This document shows, piece after piece, positions 54,250-63,704 of a stretch of 64,000 bases of DNA. Made by a program: the position numbers and the translations under genes. A model generated the notes under the pieces. It saw nothing but the letters and a program-made list of their open reading frames with translations. It was not told where the DNA came from and did no database searches. The stretch is taken from NCBI GenBank assembly GCA_029863005.1, contig JAOTWF010000003.1, positions 1 to 64,000 on the forward strand, given 5' to 3'. Each line of letters starts with the position of its first letter. The stretch's first letter is position 1. The stretch is from Gammaproteobacteria bacterium (lineage in GTDB: Bacteria > Pseudomonadota > Gammaproteobacteria > Acidiferrobacterales > Sulfurifustaceae).

Positions 54250-56175
54250 ATGAACAGATACCCACTCTGGAAATATCTTCTGGTTCTCACCATCGTTGTG
54301 GTCGGGTTTGTGTATGCCTTGCCCAATCTTTATGGCGAGTATCCCGCCGTCCAGATTTCCCCCACGCGCACCACCATTGTCGACCAGGCCGTGCTCGCGC
54401 AGGTTAAGGACAAGCTCAACCTGGCGAATATTCCCTACAGTGGTGCGGTGCTTGATGAGCAGGGCGCACGGATACGCTTCACCGACACCGAGATCCAGAT
54501 TCGTGCGCGCGATCTGATTCAGAAAGCACTTGGCGACAACTACGTCGTGGCACTTAATCTCTTGCCGGCAACACCTGCCTGGTTGGCGGCCATCAACGCC
54601 AGGCCCATGTACCTCGGTCTCGATCTGCGCGGGGGCGTGCATTTCCTGATGCAGGTGGACACGGCGGCCGTCCTTAAAAAAGCCGAAGAAAATTACACCG
54701 ATGATATGCGACGCGTGATGCGTGAGGCGCGAGTGCAATACCTGACGGTCAGCCGGCTGGAGCGCGGAGGAATCGAGGTTCGATTTCGCAACGAAAGCGA
54801 GCGCGAGAAAGGCCTGTTAGTGATGCGCAAGGAATTGCAGGAACTCGATTTCACTGAATTTGAGCGTGGCGGTGATTTTGTCTTTCGCGCCAGCATGAAA
54901 CCGGCCACCGTTACCGAGAAAAACCGGTTCGCGCTGGAACAAAATATCAATTCTCTGCAAAACCGTGTAAACGAGTTGGGCGTGGCCGAACCGGTTATCC
55001 AGCAGCAGGGATCGGATCGCATCGTGGTGCAGCTGCCCGGCGTGCAAGATACCGCCCGGGCCAAGGAAATCCTCGGACGCACGGCAACGCTTGAGATCAT
55101 GATGGTGGACGAAGAACATGACCTTGCGGGCGCTGTTTCCGGGCAGGTCCCGCCCGGCTCAAAACTCTACAAAATGCGTGACGGACGCCCGATCCTGCTC
55201 AAGAACCGGCTAATTTATTCGGGCGACAATATCATCGATTCTGCACCAGGTTTTGACAGCCGGACCAGCAGCCCGATCGTTTCCATCACCCTCGATGCCC
55301 GTGGTGCGTCTATCAATCAGCGTGTGACCGGTGAAAATGTTGGCAAGCGTATGGCAGTGAATTACGTTGAAATCAAGTCCGAACCCCGGCTGGACGAACA
55401 GGGACGTCCACTGCTGGATGCCAACGGGCGTGTGCTCCGTGTTAGCCGGCGCGTGGAGGAGGTTATCACCGCGCCGGTCATCCGCTCACAATTAGGCAAA
55501 CGTTTTCAGATCGAGGGCCTGGATTCGGTGCAGGAGGCCAATGAGCTGTCGCTGCTGCTGCGTGCGGGGGCCTTCGCCGCGCCGGTGGTGATCATCGAGG
55601 AACGCACCGTGGGCCCGAGCCTCGGCGCCGACAATATCGCCAAGGGATACAATTCCATCTGGGCGGGCTTTGCGGCGATCGCCATCTTTATGGTTATTTA
55701 CTACATCATCGTTGGCTTTATTTCGGTCGCGGCGCTGGCCGTCAATCTTCTGTTGCTGGTGGCCTTGTTGTCCATCCTCCAAGCCACGCTGACGTTGCCC
55801 GGCATGGCCGCCATCGCCCTGACTGTCGGCATGGCGATTGATGCCAACGTGCTTATCAATGAGCGTATCCGCGAGGAATTGCGTAACGGCAATACGCCAC
55901 AAGCCAGCATTTTTGCCGGATACGAACGCGCGTTTGGCACGATTTTGGACTCCAATGTCACCACGCTGATCGCTGGCCTGGCCCTGCTCGTATTCGGCTC
56001 GGGGGCGGTGCGCGGGTTCGCGGTCGTACTGTGCCTTGGCATCATGACCTCCATGTTCAGCGCCGTCATGGTGTCACGCGCCCTGGTCAACCTGTACTAC
56101 GGAAGCCGGCGCAAACTTGAAAGAATATCCATCGGCAATACCGCCTGGAAAGAATCCGAAGTTACACAGGGATAA
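54250..56175 (+). CDS. secD: Protein translocase subunit SecD
   Basis: A 641-residue SecD. The N-terminus MNRYPLWKYLLVLTIVVVGFVYALPNLYGE is typical, then LGLDLRGGVHFLMQVD. The periplasmic P1 region fills about 100-450. The C-terminal membrane bundle carries GIMTSMF and VGMAIDANVLINERIREELRNG, including the proton-pathway Asp. It helps pull and release translocated proteins. No clear ribosome-binding site is visible before the ATG. secF follows after seven bases. Confidence 0.96.
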   Translation: MNRYPLWKYLLVLTIVVVGFVYALPNLYGEYPAVQISPTRTTIVDQAVLAQVKDKLNLANIPYSGAVLDEQGARIRFTDTEIQIRARDLIQKALGDNYVVALNLLPATPAWLAAINARPMYLGLDLRGGVHFLMQVDTAAVLKKAEENYTDDMRRVMREARVQYLTVSRLERGGIEVRFRNESEREKGLLVMRKELQELDFTEFERGGDFVFRASMKPATVTEKNRFALEQNINSLQNRVNELGVAEPVIQQQGSDRIVVQLPGVQDTARAKEILGRTATLEIMMVDEEHDLAGAVSGQVPPGSKLYKMRDGRPILLKNRLIYSGDNIIDSAPGFDSRTSSPIVSITLDARGASINQRVTGENVGKRMAVNYVEIKSEPRLDEQGRPLLDANGRVLRVSRRVEEVITAPVIRSQLGKRFQIEGLDSVQEANELSLLLRAGAFAAPVVIIEERTVGPSLGADNIAKGYNSIWAGFAAIAIFMVIYYIIVGFISVAALAVNLLLLVALLSILQATLTLPGMAAIALTVGMAIDANVLINERIREELRNGNTPQASIFAGYERAFGTILDSNVTTLIAGLALLVFGSGAVRGFAVVLCLGIMTSMFSAVMVSRALVNLYYGSRRKLERISIGNTAWKESEVTQG

Positions 56176-56182
56176 GGTCGCC

Positions 56183-57115
56183 ATGGAATTCTTCAAGATC
56201 AAGAAAGACATTCCCTTCATGCGATTCGCGCTGGTGTTCAACGTGATCTCGGTCGTCACGTTTATCCTCGCCGTGATCTTTCTGGTTGTGAAAGGACTTA
56301 ACTTCGGAGTGGACTTTACCGGCGGCACGATTATGGAACTGAGCTATTCTCAGCCGGCCGACGTGCCCAAAATCCGTGATTCACTCGCTCAACTGGGTTT
56401 GCAGGAGGTCGCGGTGCAGAATTTTGGCACTTCTCGCGATGTCTTGATTCGATTGCCGTTAAAGGCGGAAACGTCCACGGCCAAATTGTCCGAAAACGTA
56501 TTGGCTTCTTTACGTCAGGCGGATCCCACGGTCGAATTACGCCGCGTGGAATTTGTCGGACCCCAGGTTGGCCGGGAGCTGGTGGAAAATGGGGGGCTGG
56601 CGCTGTTGTTCGTCTGCATCGGCATCGTGCTTTATTTATGGTTCCGTTTCGAGTGGAAGTTTGGTGTGGCCGCCATCGTCGCCAACCTGCATGACGTGGT
56701 GATCATTCTCGGTTGTTTTGCCCTATTCCAGTGGGAGTTTTCGTTGCCCGTGCTGGCGGCGGTGCTGGCCATTCTTGGTTATTCCGTCAATGAATCGGTG
56801 GTGGTTTTCGACCGTATACGGGAAAATTTCCGCAAGCTGCGCAAAAGCTCGACCATTCAAATTATTAATAACGCCATTACGCGCACCATCTCCCGCACTA
56901 TCATCACGCACGGCAGCACCCAGATGGCCGTGCTCGCCATGCTTTTTTTCGGCGGCGAGGCGCTCCACTATTTCGCGCTGGCGCTGACCATCGGTATTCT
57001 GTTCGGGATCTATTCCTCGGTGCTGGTGGCAAGCCCGATCGTTATGTGGCTGGGCGTATCGCGTGAAGATTTGATGCCAGCCAAGAAAGAAACTCTCGAG
57101 GACGGCCGTCCCTAG
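56183..57115 (+). CDS. secF: Protein translocase subunit SecF
   Basis: A 310-residue SecF with six membrane segments. NFGVDFTGGTIMELSYSQ is the N-terminal motif; SVNESVVVFDRIRENFRKLRK contains the conserved proton-path residues. ITHGSTQMAVLAMLFFGGEALHYFALALTIG matches the C-terminal helices. The ATG at 56183 has AAGGT upstream. The queA-to-secF run ends here; no terminator is obvious. Confidence 0.96.
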   Translation: MEFFKIKKDIPFMRFALVFNVISVVTFILAVIFLVVKGLNFGVDFTGGTIMELSYSQPADVPKIRDSLAQLGLQEVAVQNFGTSRDVLIRLPLKAETSTAKLSENVLASLRQADPTVELRRVEFVGPQVGRELVENGGLALLFVCIGIVLYLWFRFEWKFGVAAIVANLHDVVIILGCFALFQWEFSLPVLAAVLAILGYSVNESVVVFDRIRENFRKLRKSSTIQIINNAITRTISRTIITHGSTQMAVLAMLFFGGEALHYFALALTIGILFGIYSSVLVASPIVMWLGVSREDLMPAKKETLEDGRP

Positions 57116-57684
57116 CGTTATACGTTCGGCGCACCAAAGCCGGGCATTTTCCCATGTTATTCACCAACGTCGTGCGTCTTGGCGTACGCGCGACGTGCTG
57201 CTGCGTCTGCGTTTCTCGCTGAATCAAGCGGTTAGTGTCATCAAGCCTCATGGCACAGCGGTTGCTATGCCCTTTGATGGGCTTCCGGCCAACTCTTTAG
57301 CCGGCGCACACCGCTCGGCCGTTATCGCCCCGATCTGCCGGCTTGGCTTGACGCCGTGCGCGCGCGCCACGGCGGTGGAGGCCCGAGAGCGTTTCGGAGT
57401 CGCCAGGGAACTCGCGTTTGAGCTGGAAAACAGCTTCGTGCATGGTGCACGGAGCATTCTGCGCATAACTTCGTAATATGAACGTAATCCTATCCGATAT
57501 TGGCAGATCATATCGCTATTGCTCGTACTGGCGCTGATCGCCGCTCTATTTGTGCGTTAACCCGGGGATTGCCACAACTGCGCAGGCCGCGCTGGCAAGT
57601 TGTATGCCTGAGCGCACAGTGAAATAATTCCCGTGCTCGCGAGCCCAGCGCGGGTGCTTTCCAACCAAGAGAAAGGAGTCGGCA
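57116..57684. other. Gap of 569 bases with degenerate coding character
   Basis: No gene here can be supported. An open plus-strand frame runs from about 57119 to 57476 without a credible start and with no recognised domain. A short frame at about 57480-57560 ends in a membrane-helix-like sequence (WQIISLLLVLALIAALFVR) and has no start codon. Together they look like remains of a small decayed gene. No terminator or repeat was found. Confidence 0.4.
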
Positions 57685-59064
57685 ATGCATCCAGGATTTG
57701 CGCGAATCGGACTGCGACTAACCCTGGTTTTATTGCTTTCACTCTCGGGTTGTTCCCGGGCGCTCGTCTATTCCGAAGATGATCGTTCGCGGTCCGAGGC
57801 GGTGCGTTCAGCCGACTGGATCGCCAGTTTGCCCGAGGGTGAGACCAAGCGGCAGGTGATACTGGGTTGTACGCCATGTCACCAAATCGGACCGCCGGTG
57901 GCCTACCGCAAGACGCTTGATGAGTGGCGCGAGGTGAACAAGCGCATGAAGCTGATTGACGATAGCCTTGATCTCAATCTCATTCGGCTCGACGCCGAGG
58001 TGCTGTCGCAGTGGCTCGCGGCCAATGCCAAGATGCCCAAACACGGGCGCTACATTGAAACGGCGAAAGCGGATATCCGCGAGTACCCGGCCGGTGCCAA
58101 AGTCGGCTTCTACCACGACATGACGGTGAGCGCCGGCAAGGCCTGGATCGCGGATTACTTCGGAAACAAACTCTACAGCGTCGACATCGAGACCGGATCG
58201 GTGGACAGCTTCGATATTCCGGTGAGCGTCGAGCCTGGCAAGCCGGGTGGGGCGCATCAGATCGACATCACGCGCGACGGCATGGTTTGGATGACCTTCA
58301 CCAAGGCCGAGCAGGTCATCCGTTTTGATCCCGGCACGAAGGAATTCAGGGTTTACTCCGATTTCCAGAAGGGCGCCAACATTCAATATTTCGTGATGGA
58401 CGCTGAACGTTATATCCACGAGGATGTGGGCGTTGGGATCTGGATGACAAACTTCTCGCGTGAATTTTTGACTCGCCTCGACCCGAAAACGGGCGCGGTG
58501 CAGAATTTCGCGACTCCGCGCACCGCGCATCTTCCCGAAAAGGGCGTGCACCTGTACGCGGCGGTGGCCGACAGCCAGGGGAACATTTGGTACACGGAAA
58601 CCCACGGCAACCGCCTCGGCATGTTAGACCCCAAGACCGGCGCGGCCTGGGAACAGGACATGCCGGAAGACTCGGTGGGACCCAAGCGCCTGGCCATCGA
58701 TCTTAACGACGTGCTGTGGATCCCGGAGCTGGCAACCGGAAAAATTACGGTGTACGACACCAAGACGCGCAAGATCACGGGCCGGCTCACGCTCCCCATT
58801 GCGGGTGATTTTCCCTACGGTATTCGGCGCAATCGTTACACCGGTGATTTGTGGATAACCGGTTCGGGTTCTGACGCGCTCTACCGACTTGACCCGAAAA
58901 CCCGGAAATTCACTATCTACCGCCTCCCGCGCCGCGGCGCGTACACGCGTACCGTGAGCTTCACGGAAAACGGCGATATCTGGACCAACTATGCCTCGTT
59001 CCCGAATGCGCACACACAGACGCCGTACGATGCCGGTGTCGTGGTGCGTTTGCGTCCGCGATAG
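57685..59064 (+). CDS. Lipoprotein with CxxCH haem site and Vgb-like beta-propeller
   Basis: A 459-residue protein. The signal peptide ends in a lipobox (SLSGC, Cys23). A CTPCH motif at residues 62-66 suits a covalently bound c-type haem in a short N-terminal cytochrome-like domain (about 45-125). From about 130 on, repeated strands of the virginiamycin B lyase-like propeller occur (WIADYFGNKLYSVDIETG, VWMTFTKAEQVIRFDPG, NIWYTETHGNRLGMLDPKTG). An AAAGGAG site precedes the ATG. It stands alone between secF and glyA. Function is unknown; a redox or sensor role in the periplasm is inference. Confidence 0.8.
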   Translation: MHPGFARIGLRLTLVLLLSLSGCSRALVYSEDDRSRSEAVRSADWIASLPEGETKRQVILGCTPCHQIGPPVAYRKTLDEWREVNKRMKLIDDSLDLNLIRLDAEVLSQWLAANAKMPKHGRYIETAKADIREYPAGAKVGFYHDMTVSAGKAWIADYFGNKLYSVDIETGSVDSFDIPVSVEPGKPGGAHQIDITRDGMVWMTFTKAEQVIRFDPGTKEFRVYSDFQKGANIQYFVMDAERYIHEDVGVGIWMTNFSREFLTRLDPKTGAVQNFATPRTAHLPEKGVHLYAAVADSQGNIWYTETHGNRLGMLDPKTGAAWEQDMPEDSVGPKRLAIDLNDVLWIPELATGKITVYDTKTRKITGRLTLPIAGDFPYGIRRNRYTGDLWITGSGSDALYRLDPKTRKFTIYRLPRRGAYTRTVSFTENGDIWTNYASFPNAHTQTPYDAGVVVRLRPR

Positions 59065-59212
59065 TCTTCATTCGGCGCCCGCGTGGCATGGGCGGGTCCT
59101 TTCATGCATCCTTCGGCGGAATCGTATATCCTAGGCCGCTTTTCTGGCCGCCACGGCCGGTATCCGGGATATCGAAGACCGGAGTACCCCAGCGCAAGGA
59201 GTACAGTTAGAA

Positions 59213-60478
59213 ATGTTTACCAACGACATGAGCATCGAGGGTTTCGATGAAGATTTATGGACCGCCATCCAGAACGAAGCCCGCCGCCAGGAAGAACACA
59301 TAGAGCTGATCGCCTCCGAGAATTACGCCAGCCCGCGTGTGCTGGCGGCCCAGGGGTCGGTACTCACCAATAAATACGCCGAAGGCTATCCCGGTAAGCG
59401 TTACTACGGGGGCTGCGAATTCGTGGACGTGGCTGAACGCTTGGCCATCGAGCGCGCCAAACAATTGTTCGGTGCCGCCTACGCCAACGTGCAACCGCAT
59501 TCCGGCTCGCAGGCCAACGCCGCGGTGTACATGGCGCTCCTAAATCCGGGTGACACGATACTTGGGATGAGCCTGGCGCATGGTGGGCATCTCACGCATG
59601 GGGCCAAGGTGAATTTCTCTGGGAAAATCTATAACGCCTTTCAATACGGTTTAAGCGACAAGACCGAAGAGATTGATTACGATCAGGTCGAGCGGCTGGC
59701 CAGCGAGCATAAGCCAAAAATGATCGTAGCGGGATTTTCCGCGTATTCGCGCGTCGTGGACTGGCAGCGCTTTCGCGATATTGCCGACAAGATCGGTGCC
59801 TATCTGTTCGTAGACATGGCGCATGTTGCCGGCCTGATTGCAGCAGATATCTACCCGAATCCGGTTCCGATTGCCGATGTCACGACCACTACCACGCACA
59901 AGACGCTGCGAGGTCCACGCGGTGGCATCATCCTGGCGAAGGCCAACCCCGAGATCGAGAAGAAGCTTAACTCGATGGTATTCCCGGGTTCCCAGGGCGG
60001 TCCCCTGATGCACGTTATTGCCGCCAAGGCCGTGGCCTTCAAGGAGGCGCTCGACCCGTCGTTCAAAAGCTATCAGCAGCAGGTGTTGAAAAATTCGCGG
60101 GCGATGGCGAAAGTTATGATTGAGCGCGGCTACAAGGTGGTGTCGGGTGGCACCGACAATCACCTCTTCCTGGTGAGCTTCATCGACAAGGGGATGACCG
60201 GCAAAGATGTTGAAGCGGCGTTAGGCGAGGCGTTTATCACAGTGAACAAGAATGCCGTGCCCAACGACCCGCAATCTCCATTCATCACCAGCGGCATGCG
60301 TATTGGCACGCCGGCCATCACCACGCGTGGTTTCGGAGAAAAAGAGTCACGCGAACTTGCCGGCTGGATTGGTGATATTCTCGATCGGCTCAACGACAAC
60401 AAAGTGCGTGCCACCGTAAAGGCCAAGGTGCTGGACATCTGTCGCCGGTTTCCGGTGTATGAATCGAGCCGGGCCTAG
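59213..60478 (+). CDS. glyA: Serine hydroxymethyltransferase
   Basis: A 421-residue GlyA, the main source of one-carbon units. [40 protein letters not shown] and [21 protein letters not shown] are typical. The PLP lysine is in [14 protein letters not shown]. An AAGGAG site lies about 12 bases before the ATG at 59213; a second ATG five codons in is possible. It starts the glyA-nrdR-ribD-ribE order. Confidence 0.96.
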   Translation: MFTNDMSIEGFDEDLWTAIQNEARRQEEHIELIASENYASPRVLAAQGSVLTNKYAEGYPGKRYYGGCEFVDVAERLAIERAKQLFGAAYANVQPHSGSQANAAVYMALLNPGDTILGMSLAHGGHLTHGAKVNFSGKIYNAFQYGLSDKTEEIDYDQVERLASEHKPKMIVAGFSAYSRVVDWQRFRDIADKIGAYLFVDMAHVAGLIAADIYPNPVPIADVTTTTTHKTLRGPRGGIILAKANPEIEKKLNSMVFPGSQGGPLMHVIAAKAVAFKEALDPSFKSYQQQVLKNSRAMAKVMIERGYKVVSGGTDNHLFLVSFIDKGMTGKDVEAALGEAFITVNKNAVPNDPQSPFITSGMRIGTPAITTRGFGEKESRELAGWIGDILDRLNDNKVRATVKAKVLDICRRFPVYESSRA

Positions 60479-60533
60479 GTAATTGCCGGATGGGGCAGTT
60501 CGCGTTTGATTCACGGCTTGCTACTATTCCCGT

Positions 60534-61091
60534 ATGCGCTGCCCGTTCTGTTCCGCCGATGAAACCCGCGTAGTCGATTCGCGTCTTTCCGATGATGGTG
60601 ATTCCGTGCGTCGGCGTCGTGAGTGCGAAGTATGCAGCGAGCGTTTCACCACCTTCGAGCGTGCCGAGCTGCGACTGCCGCAGGTAATCAAATCCGACGG
60701 TCGGCGTGAGCCATACAATGAAAAAAAGCTTAACAATGGACTTTCGCGCGCGCTCGAAAAACGCCCGGTGGATACTGACGCTGTCGAGAAGGTGATCGGG
60801 CGTATTCGGCACAAACTCATGGCCAGCGGCGAGGGTGAAATTGCCTCGCGCCGGATCGGCGAGTGGGCCATGGAGGAATTAAAGGAACTCGACCCGGTAG
60901 CATACGTGCGTTTTGCTTCCGTGTATCGCAGTTTTGATGACCTCAATGCCTTCCGCGACGAAGTTCAGCGACTGCAGAACGAGCCCAGCGCCGAACTGCG
61001 TCGCAAGCAACTGTCCCTGATCCCCGAACCCGAACCGCCTGCCAAGCCGGCCACTGGGCACGGCCGCAAGTTAACCGGAAAGAAATCATGA
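60534..61091 (+). CDS. nrdR: Transcriptional repressor NrdR
   Basis: A 185-residue NrdR, a nucleotide-sensing repressor of ribonucleotide reductase genes. The zinc ribbon has Cys3, Cys6, Cys31 and Cys34 (MRCPFC and CEVCSERF). The ATP-cone follows ([20 protein letters not shown]) and [17 protein letters not shown] closes it. The C-terminal 35 residues are an extra tail. The stop overlaps the ribD start (ATGA). Confidence 0.95.
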   Translation: MRCPFCSADETRVVDSRLSDDGDSVRRRRECEVCSERFTTFERAELRLPQVIKSDGRREPYNEKKLNNGLSRALEKRPVDTDAVEKVIGRIRHKLMASGEGEIASRRIGEWAMEELKELDPVAYVRFASVYRSFDDLNAFRDEVQRLQNEPSAELRRKQLSLIPEPEPPAKPATGHGRKLTGKKS

Positions 61092-62194
61092 GAACCTCAG
61101 ATGCTGATGCTCGTTTCATGGCGCGCGCGCTGCAATTGGCGCGACGCGGCATGTATACCACCGATCCCAACCCCCGTGTGGGCTGTGTAATCGTTAAAGA
61201 CGGCAAAATTGTCGGCGAGGGCTGGCATGAACGCGCCGGGCAGCCACACGCCGAGATCAATGCTTTGCAGCAAGCCGGTAAGCTGAACACCCACAGTGCA
61301 GGTGTGTACTTGACGCTGGAGCCTTGCTGCCACGAGGGACGTACTCCACCCTGCACACCGGCGCTCATCAAGGCCGGTGTGAAACGCGTGGTGGCGGCCA
61401 TGCGTGACCCCAATCCATTGGTGGCGGGAAGTGGATTCAAGCAGCTCGAAGCCCGGGGTATTCAGGTCGTCAACGGTTTGATGGAACGCGAGGCCGAGGC
61501 CCTCAACCCGGGTTTCATCAGCCGCATGACGCGCGGACGCCCCTACGTTCGTGTGAAAATCGCCGCGAGCCTCGATGGCCGCACCGGCCTGGCCAATGGC
61601 GAGAGCAAATGGATAACCGGCGATTTGGCGCGCGCGGATGTCCAGACATGGCGCGCGCGTAGCTCGGCGATTCTGACCGGCGTGCAAACCGTGATAGCGG
61701 ACGACCCGCTGTTGACCGTGCGAGATCTGGAGATTGGCCGCCAACCCCTGCGCGTGGTGCTGGATAGCCGCCTGCGCATGCCCCCCCGGGCGAGAATGCT
61801 GCGGGCGGATGGCAAGACGCTTATCGTAACGGGTAATGACGACATGGCCTTGACGAATTCGCTGAAACAGGCCGGTGCCGAGGTGGCACGCCTCCCCACG
61901 CGCCAGAAAGCAATCGATTTAATAGAGCTTTTCAAGCACCTCGTCTGGCTGGAAGTGAATGAAGTTTTGGTAGAGGCCGGCGCTACCTTGTGCGGCACGC
62001 TGCTGCAACTGGGCCTCGTGGACGAGCTGATCATGTATTATGCGCCGCATATCATGGGCAGCCACGAACGCGGTATGTTCATGCTCCCACCCCTGGCGCG
62101 CATGGCTGAACGCGTAAACGTGGAAATATCGGATATCCGGGCCTTGGGGAAGGACTGGCGCGTCATTGCCCGGGTCAGTGAAAAACAGGATTAG
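61088..62194 (+). CDS. ribD: Bifunctional riboflavin deaminase/reductase RibD
   Basis: A 368-residue RibD with two domains. The deaminase (about 1-145) has the zinc motif HAEINAL and [19 protein letters not shown]. The reductase (about 150-365) has [28 protein letters not shown] and [25 protein letters not shown]. It carries out the second and third steps of riboflavin synthesis. It overlaps nrdR and is followed within four bases by ribE. Confidence 0.95.
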   Translation: MRTSDADARFMARALQLARRGMYTTDPNPRVGCVIVKDGKIVGEGWHERAGQPHAEINALQQAGKLNTHSAGVYLTLEPCCHEGRTPPCTPALIKAGVKRVVAAMRDPNPLVAGSGFKQLEARGIQVVNGLMEREAEALNPGFISRMTRGRPYVRVKIAASLDGRTGLANGESKWITGDLARADVQTWRARSSAILTGVQTVIADDPLLTVRDLEIGRQPLRVVLDSRLRMPPRARMLRADGKTLIVTGNDDMALTNSLKQAGAEVARLPTRQKAIDLIELFKHLVWLEVNEVLVEAGATLCGTLLQLGLVDELIMYYAPHIMGSHERGMFMLPPLARMAERVNVEISDIRALGKDWRVIARVSEKQD

Positions 62195-62197
62195 GCG

Positions 62198-62863
62198 ATG
62201 TTCACCGGAATCGTTCAGGCCGTCGGGAAAATCCTTGCCACCGAAAAAAAAGATGGTGATGCCCGCCTACGCGTCGAAACCGGCAAGCTCGACATGACGA
62301 ACGTCACTACCGGCGACAGCATCGCCGTGAGCGGAGTATGCCTGACGCTGGTTGAATTTACGCCCACGGCTTTCTCCGCCGATATTTCGAAGGAGACCCT
62401 TTCGCGAACGACGCTGGGCCGTCTGCGCCCGGGCGATGCTGTTAACCTCGAAAAGGCTCTGACGCTCAGCACGCCGCTGGGTGGGCATCTGGTCAGCGGC
62501 CACGTGGACGGTGTCGGGAGCTTAACCAGTATTGAGAAGGATGGCCAATCGGTGCAGATTTGGTTTGAAGCCCCGGTGGGACTGGCCCGCTATATTGCGG
62601 AAAAAGGCTCGATATGCGTCGATGGCGTGAGCCTTACCGTCAATGGAGTGAGTGGTGCCCGATTCGGAGTGAATCTGGTCCCGCATACTTTGGCTGAAAC
62701 GACGCTAAGGAATTTGAGTGAGGGCGCTATGGTAAACCTGGAAGTGGATATGCTGGCTCGTTATCTTGAACGTTTGATGCTTGATGGAAATACTGGCCGG
62801 AGCGGTTCTTCCATCACGCGCGAGTTTCTCGCCCGGAACGGATTCATCAAGTCATCCGACTAG
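62198..62863 (+). CDS. ribE: Riboflavin synthase alpha chain
   Basis: A 221-residue riboflavin synthase with two lumazine-binding repeats. The first starts MFTGIVQAVGKI and has SIAVSGVCLTLVEF; the second starts near residue 100 (GGHLVSGHVDGVGSLTSI) and has SICVDGVSLTVNGV. NLEVDMLARYLERL closes it. It converts two dimethylribityllumazines to riboflavin. Three bases separate it from ribD. No FMN riboswitch was seen in this run. Confidence 0.95.
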   Translation: MFTGIVQAVGKILATEKKDGDARLRVETGKLDMTNVTTGDSIAVSGVCLTLVEFTPTAFSADISKETLSRTTLGRLRPGDAVNLEKALTLSTPLGGHLVSGHVDGVGSLTSIEKDGQSVQIWFEAPVGLARYIAEKGSICVDGVSLTVNGVSGARFGVNLVPHTLAETTLRNLSEGAMVNLEVDMLARYLERLMLDGNTGRSGSSITREFLARNGFIKSSD

Positions 62864-63104
62864 CCGCCGGATCCCGAGGCGCCGGGCGCCTCCTTTCCGA
62901 GGCGAAGCTTTTTCGAAAGGAGGACGCCGGGCTGCCACAAGAGGCGGCGTCCTTTGAGGCGCACTGGCTGCCAACCCCGAAAGCGCTTTCGCCTCGAGCG
63001 GTGGCAGTCCCTTCGGAGACGGCGGCAGTAGCCCCTATCGAAACATGGCTCATTGCGGCTACTGCGCCCATTGCCGAAAGAGCATTCGCCTCGGGCACTG
63101 GGCG
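62864..63104. other. Structured spacer after ribE
   Basis: No gene is supported, though an open frame crosses most of the region. The strongest element is a 13-base-pair stem with one bulged base (62885-62897 with 62915-62928, core CTCCTTTC and GAAAGGAG). A second pairing, GACGCC with GGCGTC, overlaps it. No T run follows. The region separates convergent ribE and the lipoprotein gene. Confidence 0.45.
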
Positions 63105-63677
63105 CTAGTTTCGGGCAATCACCTTGAAGCTCGCGCTGGCCCGGGCGAGGACCGTGACGCGCGTAGTATTCTTTCTTTTCATAACAAGTTTGCTGACGAT
63201 GCGATATTTGCCAGGTGGCGCTTTTTCCGGTATCGGCAGCGGCGTACTTCCGGCGTAATACCCGCTGGTTAGCATTTGGTCCCCGACGAATTCCGATTTG
63301 GTGGCGATCAAGATGCCGTCGTCAGTGTAAAACTCGCGGATTTCCTCCAGCACCAGGTTCTTGTCATTTTTTCTCAGAAGATAAATTTCCTTCTGTATCT
63401 TGAGATGGTTGCAGGGTTTGATTTCCGGCGTATTCACATCCATTTTGTACTGGCGCACGACGGCGACCGCGCCCTTCGGTAATGGCTTGAAGCGACGCGC
63501 GACGGTGTCCGATTCCAGCAGGCGATATTGTGTCGTGTAATCTATTTCCTGTCGGAGTTCCTTGAATTGTTCACAACTGGTTTCCCGGATACCCGCGCAT
63601 CCCGAAAGCAGCAGGATGGCGGCTAGGAACAGTGATAGCGATGACCTCGACGGATTCATGTATTGTGTACTGACCAT
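63105..63677 (-). CDS. Small lipoprotein of unknown function
   Basis: A 190-residue exported protein. The signal peptide ends with LLSGC (Cys27), a lipobox. The mature part has two cysteines (SCEQF, KPCNHL) and a strand-rich C-terminal region (PPGKYRIVSKLVMKRKNTTRVTVL). The ATG at 63677 was chosen because AAGGA lies eight bases before it; a second ATG six codons in is possible. No family recognised. It is transcribed after the gene at the window edge. Confidence 0.7.
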   Translation of the reverse strand: MVSTQYMNPSRSSLSLFLAAILLLSGCAGIRETSCEQFKELRQEIDYTTQYRLLESDTVARRFKPLPKGAVAVVRQYKMDVNTPEIKPCNHLKIQKEIYLLRKNDKNLVLEEIREFYTDDGILIATKSEFVGDQMLTSGYYAGSTPLPIPEKAPPGKYRIVSKLVMKRKNTTRVTVLARASASFKVIARN

Positions 63678-63704
63678 GGCCGTTCCTTGGCAGTTATTGC
63701 GCTG

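Noticed and set aside
57195-57476. Plus-strand open frame of 93 codons after secF
   Set aside because: No ribosome-binding site, no recognised domain, and the frame is open upstream without a proper start; treated as possible gene remains instead.
57685-59064. Streptogramin (virginiamycin B) resistance gene
   Set aside because: The propeller resembles the lyase family, but the lipoprotein signal and haem motif argue against antibiotic inactivation.
61040-62200. FMN riboswitch before ribD or ribE
   Set aside because: ribD overlaps nrdR and ribE follows ribD by three bases, leaving no leader for a riboswitch.
62847-63098. Open frames on both strands after ribE
   Set aside because: They arise from a GC-rich structured spacer and have no domain or ribosome-binding site.
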